From contig JBFLZW010000049.1 in the NCBI GenBank assembly GCA_040755755.1, positions 62,001 to 126,000 of the forward strand: a DNA stretch of 64,000 nucleotides. The letters are read 5' to 3'. Each line of letters begins with the position of its first letter. The stretch's first letter is position 1. The notes below the pieces were generated by a model. That model did not search any database. It worked only from the letters and a program-made list of their open reading frames with translations, and was not told the DNA's origin. This DNA is from a bacterium. Lineage in GTDB: Bacteria > SZUA-182 > DTGQ01. A program made the translations under genes and the position numbers. Shown here piece after piece: positions 25,790-35,948 of the stretch.

Positions 25790-28700
25790 ATGAGGAAAAA
25801 GAAAAAAAGTGTTCTGGTCAGCCTTGTGGCCGGTTTTTCAACAGCCCTCCTGATTTATGGCTGTGGGGGGGGCGGCGGAGGCGGCGGGAGCAAAAACAGC
25901 GGCGGAGGCGGAAGCTCTCCTCAGCAGACCACCGTTACCCTGAGCGGAGAGGTCTACGATGATATTCTGGAAGGAGCGACCGTTTCAGTTTATCGGACCG
26001 ATCCCAATCATCCTATCGTCCAGGCCGTGACCGATCCCAATGGAGCTTACCAGGCCCAGGTCACGGTAGACACCGGTACGGACACCGTCTATATCAGAGC
26101 CACCGGCGGGAAATTTGCCGATTCCGGCGAGGAATTCAATGGCAATCTCTATGGCGTGGCTCCGCTGAAGGATGCGGTGAATAATTCCCTGAAGGCCCAT
26201 CTGAATCCTGTCACCTCCCTGCTGCGGTCCTATCTGGCCCAAACTCCGGGGACCACCATGGAAGATGCCCTGACCCGTCTGAGGGCCAGGCTGAATCAGA
26301 TCGATGCCAATGCTCCGGACGATCTTGCGCGAAGTGACCTGACCCGGCTCAGCAGCGGGAACGCCCTGGTCCGGAGGGTCAGCAACCTGCTGAGTTATCA
26401 GGTAAATCAGGATGATCCGAATGTAAGCGACATTGACCGGGTGATCGGCCGCATTGCCGCTGGCTGGCTGCCCGATGCGGGCAGGCTGAGGCAGTCTCTG
26501 GAACTGGCCGAGAATGCGGTCAGGAACGGAAAAGGGGAGTTGACCGGCAAGGTAATCGATCTTTATACGGAAAACCCTGTTCAGGGAGCGACGGTCAGTA
26601 TCCGGGGAACCGCCTTCCGCAGCCAGACAGATGCGGAAGGGAATTTCTTTTTCCGCAGGCTGCCCACGGGCATGGATCTGATTGTCGATGGAGAAGCTCC
26701 CGGATACGCCAGCACCCAGGAGGTGGTCGAAATCCCCTGCCTCGAGAAGAACCAGGGGGTGATTATCAAACTCAAGGCAGTCACTTCGCGGGTGCAGCTC
26801 GATCTGGATAAGGGGATTTTGGCCCGCTACAATGCACGGGCCCGGAACATGGCCGATGGCGGAATCCAGGTTTCCACGCCGGACAGCTCCGTGGTCATGA
26901 CCATTCCCCTCAATGCCCTTGGCCGGATCCGGAATCATCTGTCCCGGCAGAGGCGCTATAGCGGCACTGAAGAAGATCGCATCGTCTATGTCAATATTAC
27001 TCCGGTTGATCCTTCTCTTGAAATCGAAGCCTTTCCCGGAGACTTTACCACCAGCGATCCCAATGCGGCAGGAGAGAATGAGGGCAGGCAGAGAAAGCTG
27101 GAATCCGTGGTTTTGGGAGAATTCTCGTTGCAGTATGAGGATGGCACTCCGGTTACCGGCCTTGATCTGGGAGAGGGAGTGGAGATCAGGTTTCGCCTCC
27201 CCGATTCCCTCCAGAAACTGTACCGGCAAAAATATGACCAGGGAGAGCGCACCATTCCCTGGTATGCCTATGATCCGAATGACGGCATCTGGGAGCGGTC
27301 CGCTCAGCCGTCGGAGTTGATCCTGGTGGATGACACCCTGTATGCGGTGGCCAGGGCCACCCATTTCAGTTGGTGGAACGTGGACTGGCCGGTGGAAACC
27401 CACGGCTGCATTCGCGGCTGGGTGTGGCGGGACGGCCTGCCGCTGGCCGGAGCACATATCCAGGCTACCGGCATCGATTATCAGGGGCAGAGCTTTGCCA
27501 TGACCGACCCGAACGGCTACTATGAAGTTACGGTCAAAAAGGATGCCTGGTCCAGGATCACTGCCCTGTTCGGTGATCATGAGGTCAGGGACCCCAACTC
27601 CATTTACGTGGATTTGCAAAAAGCCGAGGGCTGCAAGCGGGTGGATATCAATTTCCACCTGGTGAACATTTGCGGACGGGTGATCAACAGCCAGAATAAC
27701 AGCGGAATTCATGGTGCCTATGTGTATGCTGATGCCGGAATCGGGAAATTCACCGATCCCAATGGGGAGTTTCATCTGATTTCTGACCCCAACAGCATCC
27801 TGAAGCTGAAAATTTCCTATACCCATAACCGGATCGATTATCGTGTCACCAGGGATGTGGAGATCCGAAGCGAGGATCTGTGTGAAGACCACAAGGTCAT
27901 TATTCCCCTGAACCTGTCACCCCAATATGTGAGGGGGTTGGTGACCATTATCGAAGACGGGGTGAAAAAGCCTCTGTCGGGCAGGGAAGTCAAAATAGCC
28001 GCCAGCAATGGATTCACGACAGTGAATGACAAAAGCGGCTTCTATGAGGTTGCAGCGGAGAGGGGCACCAGTCAGCTCAATGTCACCTACCGCTACTATG
28101 CCCGAAACGGAACCTATCTGGAGCAAAATCGCACCTTTTCCTGGCCGGACCCGGACACTCTCCAGGGTGATCCGAACGTGACCTTTGAAGTGCGGCCCGC
28201 CTATATCTATGGAACCGTGACCGACCTCACGAGCGGCAGTCCGGTTGGCGATGTCCGGATATCGACCACGCTGGGCACCTATACCCTGTCTGACAGCGAC
28301 ACGGGAGAATATGAGCTGGAAGTACCGGCAGATGCCAGGTTCGAGGCCGTAGCCCGGCTGGTTATACCTGCGGCAGGAATCGTGGAGGAGGACCGCAGGC
28401 AGGTCGTGACCGACTTTTCCGACCAGAGCAGGATATTGGTAAACTTTACCCTGGACAGCAGAGTGGCCAGGATCGCCGGTAAGGTCACGGAGCTTGGGAC
28501 CGGCAGTCCGCTGCCCTATGTTTCGGTCATCAGCGAGTACAAAAACCGCGCCACGACCGATGCCGAGGGCAACTTTACCCTGGTCGTGCCGGACAGGCAG
28601 ACGGACGAGATGGTGCAGGTGGCTTTTACCTGTGACGGCTATAAACCGGAATTCCGGGAATTTCAGACTCCGGAAAACCGGGGGGACACGATCAATGTTC

Positions 28701-30433
28701 AGGTAGAGCTTTCCCAGCCCAATTTCCGCCCAATCATTCAGAAGGTGGATATTCAGCCCGGCCTTCGGGTCTGCTGGGGAGGGAATCCCGATTCGACCAC
28801 AGTCACCCTGAATATTACCGCCCTGGATAGTAACGGGGACCACCTGACCTATCAGGTCATAGCCGAACCGGCGGCGGTGGCCAGTGATCCCAACCGCTTC
28901 ACCTGGAAGGCCCCATCCATTGGTCAGCATTCGCTGACCGTGCAGGTATCGGACGGAAAACCGGAAGAAAACGGCCTGGCCACGATCCGGCTGCCGATTG
29001 AGGTGGTCGAGTGCAGCGAGAACCGGCCTCCGGTAATCCTGTATATGGTACCGAGGAAATCGGCGACCGGCACTCCCGGAGAAACGAAAGGATTTGAAGT
29101 TACAGCCTACGATCCGGATGGAGACCTTTTGAGCTACCAATGGCAGATCTTCAAAAAACCACTGGCCGATCAGGATCTCAGCTCCGGCTGGTCATTATCC
29201 AACCCAACCGGCAGGAGCACCAGCCTGACCATTCCCACTGGCCTGTTTGACGGCCTCGATGCCAGTGAGCCTATTGAATTTGCTGTCCGGGTGACCGCAA
29301 CCGACAGCGGCGGCAAAAAAGCGGAAAAAGAGACATCTCTGACCGTAGTGGCCAATTATCCGCCGGTGATCAGATCCTGCAAGGTCGAACCCAACCAGTG
29401 CATCCTGGGGGACAGCGTCAAGCTGTTTGCCCTGGCTGCTGACCTTGATGGAGATAACCCGCTGGTCTATACCTGGTCCTGCAAGGATGTCACCATCGGC
29501 ACCGATCCGAATATGGTCTGGACCCTGCCCGATGATCCAGACTATGTCGGCGACCTCGACATCAAGCTGACTGTCCGGGACAGTGATCCTGCTCACCCGC
29601 AGTCGGTCAGCCAAACCCTGCGGCTGGTGGTCGGGGCCAACAATGCCCCCCTGATTACAGCCATGAGCGCTGCCAAGACACAGGTTCTGCCCGATGGAGA
29701 GGTAAGCATACAGGCTGCGGTGTCTGACCCCGAAGGCAGGCCGCTCTCCTATGCATGGTCCTGCACTGCCGGAGAAATTGTAACCGGCCAGGGCTCGTAC
29801 GCCATCACCTGGAAAGCTCCCCCCTCCACCGGCGACCACACCATTTCCCTCAAGGTCAGCGACGGATTGCGGGAAAGCACCAGGAGTGTCACCATCCAGG
29901 TGGCCACCCTGACCGTTGAGGCAGGGGAAAACCGGGCAGCTCTGCTGGCAGACATAACCAGCACGCCGATCGACCTGAACGGGCAGGTGGAAATCATCCC
30001 GGAAGGTGAATCCTATACCGTAAGCTGGACAATCGATCCGGCGAGCATTCCCGAAGGAGCCACCCCGGCACTGACTTCTCCCGCTGCCCTCAGTACGCAG
30101 TTCACCACGAATGCACCGGGCAGGTATCACCTCTGGCTGACCGTGACCATGACTGCCAACAGCCAGATTTCCAGGCAGGACGATCTGTGGGTGCAGGTGG
30201 ATGAGCTGGCACCGCCCACGGTTTCCGGGGTGGTGAAAGACGCTCAAGGGGCGCCTGTCCCCAGGGCAGCCGTCGAGATGTACGATATCAACGGCCCCCA
30301 GGTCTGGGACCGGAAGACGGCCACCGACGATTACGGCTATTACGAATTCAGGGACGTTCCACCGGGGACCTATTACGTGATCGTCGCCCGTGATGGATAT
30401 TTGCAAATGACTCGGATAGTTACTATTCCCTGA
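25790..30433 (+). CDS. Giant surface lipoprotein with carboxypeptidase-regulatory-like and Ig/PKD-like repeats
   Basis: A 1547-residue exported protein. It starts MRKKKKSVLVSLVAGFSTAL with the lipobox LIYGC (Cys25), followed by a Gly-rich linker. It then has successive carboxypeptidase-regulatory-like units (LSGEVYDDILEGATVSVYR, LTGKVIDLYTENPVQGATVS, VSGVVKDAQGAPVPRAAVEM) that each end in a DPNGxY- or DAEGNF-type turn. Between them lie PKD/cadherin-like domains (PVILYMVPRKSATGTPGE, NAPLITAMSAAKTQV). The Asp-Pro-Asn turns are repeated many times. It should sit in the outer membrane as an adhesin or scaffold; no catalytic motif is visible. ATG 25790 has GAAGGAG upstream. A second giant lipoprotein follows 31 nt after the stop, so the two form an operon. 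Confidence 0.85.
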   Translation: MRKKKKSVLVSLVAGFSTALLIYGCGGGGGGGGSKNSGGGGSSPQQTTVTLSGEVYDDILEGATVSVYRTDPNHPIVQAVTDPNGAYQAQVTVDTGTDTVYIRATGGKFADSGEEFNGNLYGVAPLKDAVNNSLKAHLNPVTSLLRSYLAQTPGTTMEDALTRLRARLNQIDANAPDDLARSDLTRLSSGNALVRRVSNLLSYQVNQDDPNVSDIDRVIGRIAAGWLPDAGRLRQSLELAENAVRNGKGELTGKVIDLYTENPVQGATVSIRGTAFRSQTDAEGNFFFRRLPTGMDLIVDGEAPGYASTQEVVEIPCLEKNQGVIIKLKAVTSRVQLDLDKGILARYNARARNMADGGIQVSTPDSSVVMTIPLNALGRIRNHLSRQRRYSGTEEDRIVYVNITPVDPSLEIEAFPGDFTTSDPNAAGENEGRQRKLESVVLGEFSLQYEDGTPVTGLDLGEGVEIRFRLPDSLQKLYRQKYDQGERTIPWYAYDPNDGIWERSAQPSELILVDDTLYAVARATHFSWWNVDWPVETHGCIRGWVWRDGLPLAGAHIQATGIDYQGQSFAMTDPNGYYEVTVKKDAWSRITALFGDHEVRDPNSIYVDLQKAEGCKRVDINFHLVNICGRVINSQNNSGIHGAYVYADAGIGKFTDPNGEFHLISDPNSILKLKISYTHNRIDYRVTRDVEIRSEDLCEDHKVIIPLNLSPQYVRGLVTIIEDGVKKPLSGREVKIAASNGFTTVNDKSGFYEVAAERGTSQLNVTYRYYARNGTYLEQNRTFSWPDPDTLQGDPNVTFEVRPAYIYGTVTDLTSGSPVGDVRISTTLGTYTLSDSDTGEYELEVPADARFEAVARLVIPAAGIVEEDRRQVVTDFSDQSRILVNFTLDSRVARIAGKVTELGTGSPLPYVSVISEYKNRATTDAEGNFTLVVPDRQTDEMVQVAFTCDGYKPEFREFQTPENRGDTINVQVELSQPNFRPIIQKVDIQPGLRVCWGGNPDSTTVTLNITALDSNGDHLTYQVIAEPAAVASDPNRFTWKAPSIGQHSLTVQVSDGKPEENGLATIRLPIEVVECSENRPPVILYMVPRKSATGTPGETKGFEVTAYDPDGDLLSYQWQIFKKPLADQDLSSGWSLSNPTGRSTSLTIPTGLFDGLDASEPIEFAVRVTATDSGGKKAEKETSLTVVANYPPVIRSCKVEPNQCILGDSVKLFALAADLDGDNPLVYTWSCKDVTIGTDPNMVWTLPDDPDYVGDLDIKLTVRDSDPAHPQSVSQTLRLVVGANNAPLITAMSAAKTQVLPDGEVSIQAAVSDPEGRPLSYAWSCTAGEIVTGQGSYAITWKAPPSTGDHTISLKVSDGLRESTRSVTIQVATLTVEAGENRAALLADITSTPIDLNGQVEIIPEGESYTVSWTIDPASIPEGATPALTSPAALSTQFTTNAPGRYHLWLTVTMTANSQISRQDDLWVQVDELAPPTVSGVVKDAQGAPVPRAAVEMYDINGPQVWDRKTATDDYGYYEFRDVPPGTYYVIVARDGYLQMTRIVTIP

Positions 30434-30464
30434 TCATATCTCTTGTTCAAGAAAGGAGAACAGC

Positions 30465-33400
30465 ATGAGAACCTGGAAAAAATCGTGGATGTTTCTACTG
30501 CCCCTGATATTCCTCCTTGGGCTGGGATGTTCCCCAAAGAGCGATCAACCCCAAAGCACGGGAGATGCACGGCAACCGCAGGAAGAGCGGGTTCTTCTGA
30601 GCGGTAAAGTCACTACCAATGGAGGTTTGAAGGAAGGAGTCTCGATTACCGCTACCAGCATCGACTATACCCCCGCTGCCCTTGAATCAGGCGCATCCGG
30701 GCCATATACCACCCAAACCGACAGGGAGGGGCAATACAGTATGCTCCTGCCCGCAGGTACGTATAATGTGATGGCCTCCGGAGAGGGGCTCCAGAGGTCG
30801 CTCCGGAGCAAAGTGCGGCTTTTGGACGGAACCACTACCCTGGATTTCGTCCTGACAGCCACCGGGGATCTGACAGGACGGATCACCTATCATACCAGCC
30901 CGCAGGAAGGAATTGTGGCCTTCCTGTACGGGACGCAATTCATGGCTGTCACCGATCAAAGCGGAAATTTTACGATCAGGGGAATTCCCATCGGCACCTA
31001 TCAACTGGGTATCATAGTTCCGGACGATAGTGAAGGTGGCGGGCCTTTTCCTCTGGCCGGACTGGTGTCGATCGATGCCGGATCGACCAGGAACATGGGG
31101 ACCATCGAGGGAACCGATATCGAGCAGTTTGCCTCCGTCGATTATGTGAGCCCGGATAAACTCGAGGCGAGCCATGACCCCGATCATCCGATCCTTATCA
31201 ATCGCCATGAGCTGTTCAGTCAATGCGAGTATCGGCACGAGGGACTTATGGTGAAATTCAACCGGGAAATGGATGCTCACTCGGTCGAGGGAGCAATCCA
31301 GATCGATGTCCCGGAAACATTTGCTGCCCGAAACATTCACTGGGTGTACGAGTGGGGATATTATCAGTATGAAAGGGAGCAATACCACGACTATTACAAT
31401 GGCAGCTCTTATCCTGGCCCCATTGAGCTGCGTTTTCATCCCTCACCCTGCCACCTGACCATTACGCCCAGGGACGAGAACGATAAGCCCGCTTTCCTGA
31501 AGATGCCGGTTGGAAAGTATGTCGTTCGCATTGCCCAAGCGGCAAAGGATAAATATGGCAATACCCTGTATCGCCCCTATACCTATTCATTCGAGATACA
31601 GGAAATGATACGCTGGGCAGTCAATGGCCGGTTTCTTCCCGACGGGGCTGCCGGAATCGATGCCGCAGGAGGCATCATGGCCCGGTTCAGCAACCTGATT
31701 GACCATGATTCAGTAAATCTATCTACAGATCTTACTATCTCTCCGGAACTGACAGGCAAAGAGGTTTCCTGGTATAAAGACGGTATCCTTGTCCGCGGGC
31801 AGTTTGCCGAGGGAACTGAATACACCATCGGATTAGGATCAGAATCAGCGCCGGTCAGGACTATCTATGGTGATCCGGTCATCGACCCCGCCGATCCGGG
31901 TGCTCAAACGCTCAACATCCGGTTCACCACCGCCGCTCCCAAGGTTGCCGCCATGATGCCCAGGCATGACAGTCAGGGATATGGCATCCATGAGCCGGTG
32001 ACCCTGGTTTTCAACACCATAACCGACCGCGATTCCGTGGAGAAGCATATCCACGTGTATAACGATACCGATGGTACCGAGATTCCTGCCTGGCAGGGTG
32101 ATAACAGCCCTTCACCGGCATTCAGGCTGGACTGGGTGGAGCCGGAGGTAGAGGGGGAGACGGATTGGTATAATTATAATTACGATTCCTGCTGCAGTGA
32201 TTACGAAGGCTGCGAAGACTGCAAACAGGATCAGGAAAACAGCCAGAGTGCCTGCCCAAGAGGGGTTGGCGATCATCTCATCATCCTCTTCCCCCGGCAG
32301 TATGACCACGTCTACCGGGTCGAGGTGGATGGCGATGCCCTCTCCTCACGGGGCAGCAACATTGCGGCCTTCTCCGGCTCGTTCCGGACCAGAATCCCCC
32401 GCCTGGTGGAGCAGAGCATAGGAGATGGGGAGACCCTGCACGACTGGGGTATGGAGAATATCTGGCTGAGGTACAACACCGGAATCGATATTTCCGGAGC
32501 CGATATAGTCCTGACGACCGCGGATGGGGAAACGATTCCACGGCAGATCAAAACCTGGAACAATAATGAGCTTCAGATCATTCCCCAGAGACTGCCTCAG
32601 AATACCAGCTTTACCCTCACCCTGCAAAACATCAAGGCCGATGACGGCACGGCGATCCCGGACAAGATTCTTCAATTCTCCACGCCGAATCTGACGATGG
32701 TGGATTCCGAGCCGTGCAACGGCCAGATAAACTACCTGCTGGAGCCCGATGGCAGCAATTTCTTTGTCACCATCAGGTTCAGCGGTTCTCTGACCGAAGA
32801 TATGAAACAGGCCATCGAGAACAGCACCGAGATCATCGGCCGCTACTATGGCCCGGATGTGGACCCTGCCAGTGTACCCCAGAACTATCCGCTGCCGATG
32901 TTTGTCTGGTGTACCTGGAAATTCGGCTGGAGCCAGTTGCGGATAGCCTTTACCATGGACCCCTGCGCCAACTACCGGGTCCACTGGAACACCGATCCTG
33001 CCACCAATGCCATTCTGTACGATGATGACCTGAATCCTGAAACCGCAGCCGTTCCCTTCCTGCGTCCGAATCAGGATATTGTCTTTACCACCGCCTGCCC
33101 GGCAGATGGGCCGATGCTGCCGAAATTATTATACCGCACCGATCCGCCGGAGGGCAGCACGGAGGTGAGCCTGGATTCTGATGTCAGTCTCTATTTTGCC
33201 TTGCCAAACCTTGGCCCTGCATGGTGGAATAATTCCGGCAAAGTTTCCCTTGAAGTCTGGGCTGGCGGGAATCGGCTGGCAGATAGTGATTTTACAGTCA
33301 CTTCTGTGTTCTGGATCTATGATTGCCCGAATGGGCATAGTGATTCAATGGGCAACTGGATTTGCGATGGATCATCGTCCCAGCCTGGCAGTCGTATTAC

Positions 33401-35417
33401 TTTCTCCTTCAACCGCTTGCAGCCATCTACCACCTATCAGATCAAGGTTACGGATGTCTATATAGATCCGTGCTATTCATACTATGACAATGGTACGCAG
33501 TATTCCGCTGATAACCTGCCGCCACTCGAATGGAATATCCCCTATACCTATACCTTTACCACGGAGCCGTCCAGGATCAGAGTGGAAGTGGACAACAGGG
33601 CTGGAATACTGACCTTCTTTGCCGATTCGGATTACTTCAAGATTTCGGACCTGGAGGATCCGAGTATCATATTACTCCAGCCGGATCTGCGCACAGGCGG
33701 TCAGTGGGAAGTTTTCACCGATCAGCCCGATTCAGGCTATGCCAATAAGGCGGTACTGCATTACCGTCCGGTTCAGTATGCCCTGATCAAGATTCAGGCT
33801 CTGAAGGCTCTGGACCGCTGGACTCCGGAGACCACCGGAGAGGGAACGGAAACGGTGACTGTCTGGAACCTGGCTGGCACGTATGCCAATACTCCCGGCA
33901 AATGGGTCTTCCCCGTCAGCCCGGATATTACCCTTCCCAAGCTGGAAAGAGTCGAGCCGGTAAATGAACATCCTGGATATATCCGGCTGTTCTTCAATGT
34001 AGATATGGATTCTGAAACTGCGATGGATATCAGCCATTACCGGATTACCTGGGTGGGTGAGGGCGATGTGACCTCGGAACTGGAAGTTCTCAAGGTTCTG
34101 GATTATCAATGCCTGGAAAGCAACAACTGGGATCCCAATAAGTGCGATCCTGCCTCCGGACCGCCCGTCATGTGCAGTGAGGGGCAGATAGTGCTGAAGA
34201 CCGCCGGGCAGGACTTTGTTGAGTATACCCTGCAGGTGACCGGAGTGAAGAAGTATACCCGCAATTATGAGATTCTGCCGGAAAATGGAATTGCCACGTT
34301 CCCCGGAAAGCCGGATACCGGTCAGGTAGTGGATGCCTGTGCTCTTGAAACCGTCCACGACATCCGCAATACCAATATCAATGGCTGGGACTGGTATAAC
34401 TGGATGGTACGGGCCAAAAAGTTCGCCATCCGGTTCAATAAATCTATGAATCCGGACGCGACCCGGATAGGGGAAGAGATAACGATCACTCCCCGCTATT
34501 CGACGGGGAGCGTCCCCAACTGGATTGAACAGGACTGGTATGATAGCGATACCATCACGGTGATTACCCATTACTATGAGGGGATTTCCTCCAACAATCC
34601 TCCTGCTGAGTTTGATATTACGGTAACTGAAAACTGCAAGAATGCCGATGGACACCCTCTGACCAATACCCCTGTCTCTTTCGATAGGAATGCCCCTGAT
34701 CCGGATATGGTCAATCCAATCGTATCGCTTGCCCTTGACAGCACAACTGATCCGGCTAACCCTGTGGCCAGGGTCATGGTTGACTATTCTTCTCAACCCG
34801 GCGTCCCTGAAGAGCTGGCAAGTTTAGCGGGAAACTACCGGCTGGTTGATCCCGACCTGGTCACTGCTCCTGAGGGAGAACCCAATGGAGCTTTGGATTG
34901 CGCGGGGAACCTGGTAACCGTAGACTTTGTGGACACCACTAACTGGCCAAACTGCACCCTTACTCTCAGCAAGCCTCCGGCCAAGCCGAACGTGATCTTG
35001 GTCTATTCGGGAATTCCCAAACCCTCGGTGCCAGCATGGTTCCCGATAGAAGCGCTGAAGGATGTAGGATATTCGCGGACTTCGTATCTACCTCCTGACT
35101 GTAATCCCCAGCCTGCCGACAATCCTCCGACAGTCTCGATATCATCGCCATCGGATCTTCAACCCTATAGCCCTGCTGATATCATCACGTTTGCAGCTAT
35201 CGTTTTCGATCCCGATCCTCAAGATGCATCTTTCCCTCCAGAGAGGATTGTCTGGACAGATATGAGTGAGCCGATTGGAACAGGAATGTCCTTTGACACT
35301 ACCTTGCAGGAAGGAACTCATCCAATAACCGTAACGGTAACGGACAGTACAGGTAATGTGGAAAGTGCAAGTGTGACCATCACGGTCCAGAGTTCCAATC
35401 CACCACCAACCCCCTAA
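30465..35417 (+). CDS. Giant surface lipoprotein with SbsA-type Ig (Big_5) domains
   Basis: A 1650-residue protein beginning MRTWKKSWMFLLPLIFLLG and a lipobox LGLGC (Cys22). A carboxypeptidase-regulatory-like unit comes first (LLSGKVTTNGGLKEGVSITA). Several SbsA/Big_5-like Ig domains follow, recognisable by MVKFNREMD, LVFNTITDRD, IWLRYNTGIDIS, LRIAFTMDPCANYRVHW and AIRFNKSMNPDATR. A Ca2+-binding-like Cys/Asp-rich stretch occurs near residues 570-590 (SCCSDYEGCEDCKQDQ). The C-terminal unit is PKD-like (PPTVSISSPSDLQ, HPITVTVTDSTGN). It follows the other giant lipoprotein and has AAAGGAGAA upstream. Its role is probably structural or adhesive at the cell surface (inference). A strong hairpin lies after the stop. 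Confidence 0.85.
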   Translation: MRTWKKSWMFLLPLIFLLGLGCSPKSDQPQSTGDARQPQEERVLLSGKVTTNGGLKEGVSITATSIDYTPAALESGASGPYTTQTDREGQYSMLLPAGTYNVMASGEGLQRSLRSKVRLLDGTTTLDFVLTATGDLTGRITYHTSPQEGIVAFLYGTQFMAVTDQSGNFTIRGIPIGTYQLGIIVPDDSEGGGPFPLAGLVSIDAGSTRNMGTIEGTDIEQFASVDYVSPDKLEASHDPDHPILINRHELFSQCEYRHEGLMVKFNREMDAHSVEGAIQIDVPETFAARNIHWVYEWGYYQYEREQYHDYYNGSSYPGPIELRFHPSPCHLTITPRDENDKPAFLKMPVGKYVVRIAQAAKDKYGNTLYRPYTYSFEIQEMIRWAVNGRFLPDGAAGIDAAGGIMARFSNLIDHDSVNLSTDLTISPELTGKEVSWYKDGILVRGQFAEGTEYTIGLGSESAPVRTIYGDPVIDPADPGAQTLNIRFTTAAPKVAAMMPRHDSQGYGIHEPVTLVFNTITDRDSVEKHIHVYNDTDGTEIPAWQGDNSPSPAFRLDWVEPEVEGETDWYNYNYDSCCSDYEGCEDCKQDQENSQSACPRGVGDHLIILFPRQYDHVYRVEVDGDALSSRGSNIAAFSGSFRTRIPRLVEQSIGDGETLHDWGMENIWLRYNTGIDISGADIVLTTADGETIPRQIKTWNNNELQIIPQRLPQNTSFTLTLQNIKADDGTAIPDKILQFSTPNLTMVDSEPCNGQINYLLEPDGSNFFVTIRFSGSLTEDMKQAIENSTEIIGRYYGPDVDPASVPQNYPLPMFVWCTWKFGWSQLRIAFTMDPCANYRVHWNTDPATNAILYDDDLNPETAAVPFLRPNQDIVFTTACPADGPMLPKLLYRTDPPEGSTEVSLDSDVSLYFALPNLGPAWWNNSGKVSLEVWAGGNRLADSDFTVTSVFWIYDCPNGHSDSMGNWICDGSSSQPGSRITFSFNRLQPSTTYQIKVTDVYIDPCYSYYDNGTQYSADNLPPLEWNIPYTYTFTTEPSRIRVEVDNRAGILTFFADSDYFKISDLEDPSIILLQPDLRTGGQWEVFTDQPDSGYANKAVLHYRPVQYALIKIQALKALDRWTPETTGEGTETVTVWNLAGTYANTPGKWVFPVSPDITLPKLERVEPVNEHPGYIRLFFNVDMDSETAMDISHYRITWVGEGDVTSELEVLKVLDYQCLESNNWDPNKCDPASGPPVMCSEGQIVLKTAGQDFVEYTLQVTGVKKYTRNYEILPENGIATFPGKPDTGQVVDACALETVHDIRNTNINGWDWYNWMVRAKKFAIRFNKSMNPDATRIGEEITITPRYSTGSVPNWIEQDWYDSDTITVITHYYEGISSNNPPAEFDITVTENCKNADGHPLTNTPVSFDRNAPDPDMVNPIVSLALDSTTDPANPVARVMVDYSSQPGVPEELASLAGNYRLVDPDLVTAPEGEPNGALDCAGNLVTVDFVDTTNWPNCTLTLSKPPAKPNVILVYSGIPKPSVPAWFPIEALKDVGYSRTSYLPPDCNPQPADNPPTVSISSPSDLQPYSPADIITFAAIVFDPDPQDASFPPERIVWTDMSEPIGTGMSFDTTLQEGTHPITVTVTDSTGNVESASVTITVQSSNPPPTP

Positions 35418-35424
35418 CCGTCCC

Positions 35425-35452
35425 AGTAAGGAGCCGGTGGCGGCTCCTTACT
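35425..35452 (+). terminator. Perfect 12-bp hairpin after the giant lipoprotein operon
   Basis: AGTAAGGAGCCG (35425-35436) and CGGCTCCTTACT (35441-35452) are exact inverted repeats with a GTGG loop, starting 8 bases after the stop codon. Followed by ATACTATT rather than a T-run. Confidence 0.7.
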
Positions 35453-35499
35453 ATACTATTGGCCGGAGGTGGATCAATTTTAAACTGATTCGTTATGTA

Positions 35500-35533
35500 G
35501 TCCGGAAAGAGGGGACAACCCCTCTTTCCGGAC
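35500..35533. other. Perfect 15-bp hairpin with ACAA loop
   Basis: GTCCGGAAAGAGGGG (35500-35514) and CCCCTCTTTCCGGAC (35519-35533) pair without mismatch. There is no T-run. Lying about 50 bases past the terminator hairpin, it could be a second terminator, an RNA-stabilising stem or part of a repeat. Confidence 0.65.
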
Positions 35534-35715
35534 GTATCATTGATGAATCGGGATGAACAATCATGAAGCTCTTCTTGCCTGACAAATTAAAAACCCCGGC
35601 GATATCTCAAATAATTGACAGATACCATGCTTCATGGTAATTATGGGATCATGATTGGGGGGAATAGCACTTATAGAATGAACCATGTGGTTAACCCTGG
35701 GAGGGATAAGGACCG

Positions 35716-35839
35716 TAGCGGTAGCTACTTTGGAGTGCGGACGCAAGAGGCCGCTTTCCTGGCACACCGCATACCCCGGCATGCCGCACGCCAAGGAAAG
35801 CGGTGTCGTGCCACCGCAGTCCAAAGCGGCTACCGCCGC
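35716..35839. repeat. 124-bp imperfect palindrome containing GC-rich repeat copy 3
   Basis: The left arm (GCGGTAGCTACTTTGGAGTG...CCGCTTTCC) and right arm (35795-35839, GGAAAGCGGTGTCGTG...GCTACCGCCGC) are inverted copies. Inner arms CCGCAT and ATGCCGC extend the pairing to the centre. The right arm is nearly identical in reverse complement to 22086-22130. Confidence 0.7.
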
Positions 35840-35849
35840 AGTTGCAGTT

Positions 35850-35900
35850 GATATTAACTTGACAATGTTACATTACTCATTGACTGTTTAAAATTATGAT
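35850..35900 (-). repeat. 51-bp dispersed repeat, copy 2
   Basis: The reverse complement matches 16055-16105 at 43 of 51 positions. It abuts the 124-bp palindrome, so the two may travel together, although copy 1 has no palindrome beside it. Confidence 0.7.
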
Positions 35901-35948
35901 CTTACCCTTGAGGAAGAGAGTAGCGATTTTCTCCCTTACCCTCTTTGA

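Noticed and set aside
25985-27892. Long minus-strand open frame (635 codons) opposite the first giant lipoprotein
   Set aside because: It is a codon-bias shadow: the plus-strand frame has signal peptide, lipobox and clear domains, while the minus frame shows no recognisable motif.
27917-30406. Two minus-strand open frames of about 400 codons each
   Set aside because: Also antisense shadows of the giant lipoprotein gene; no motif or ribosome site supports them.
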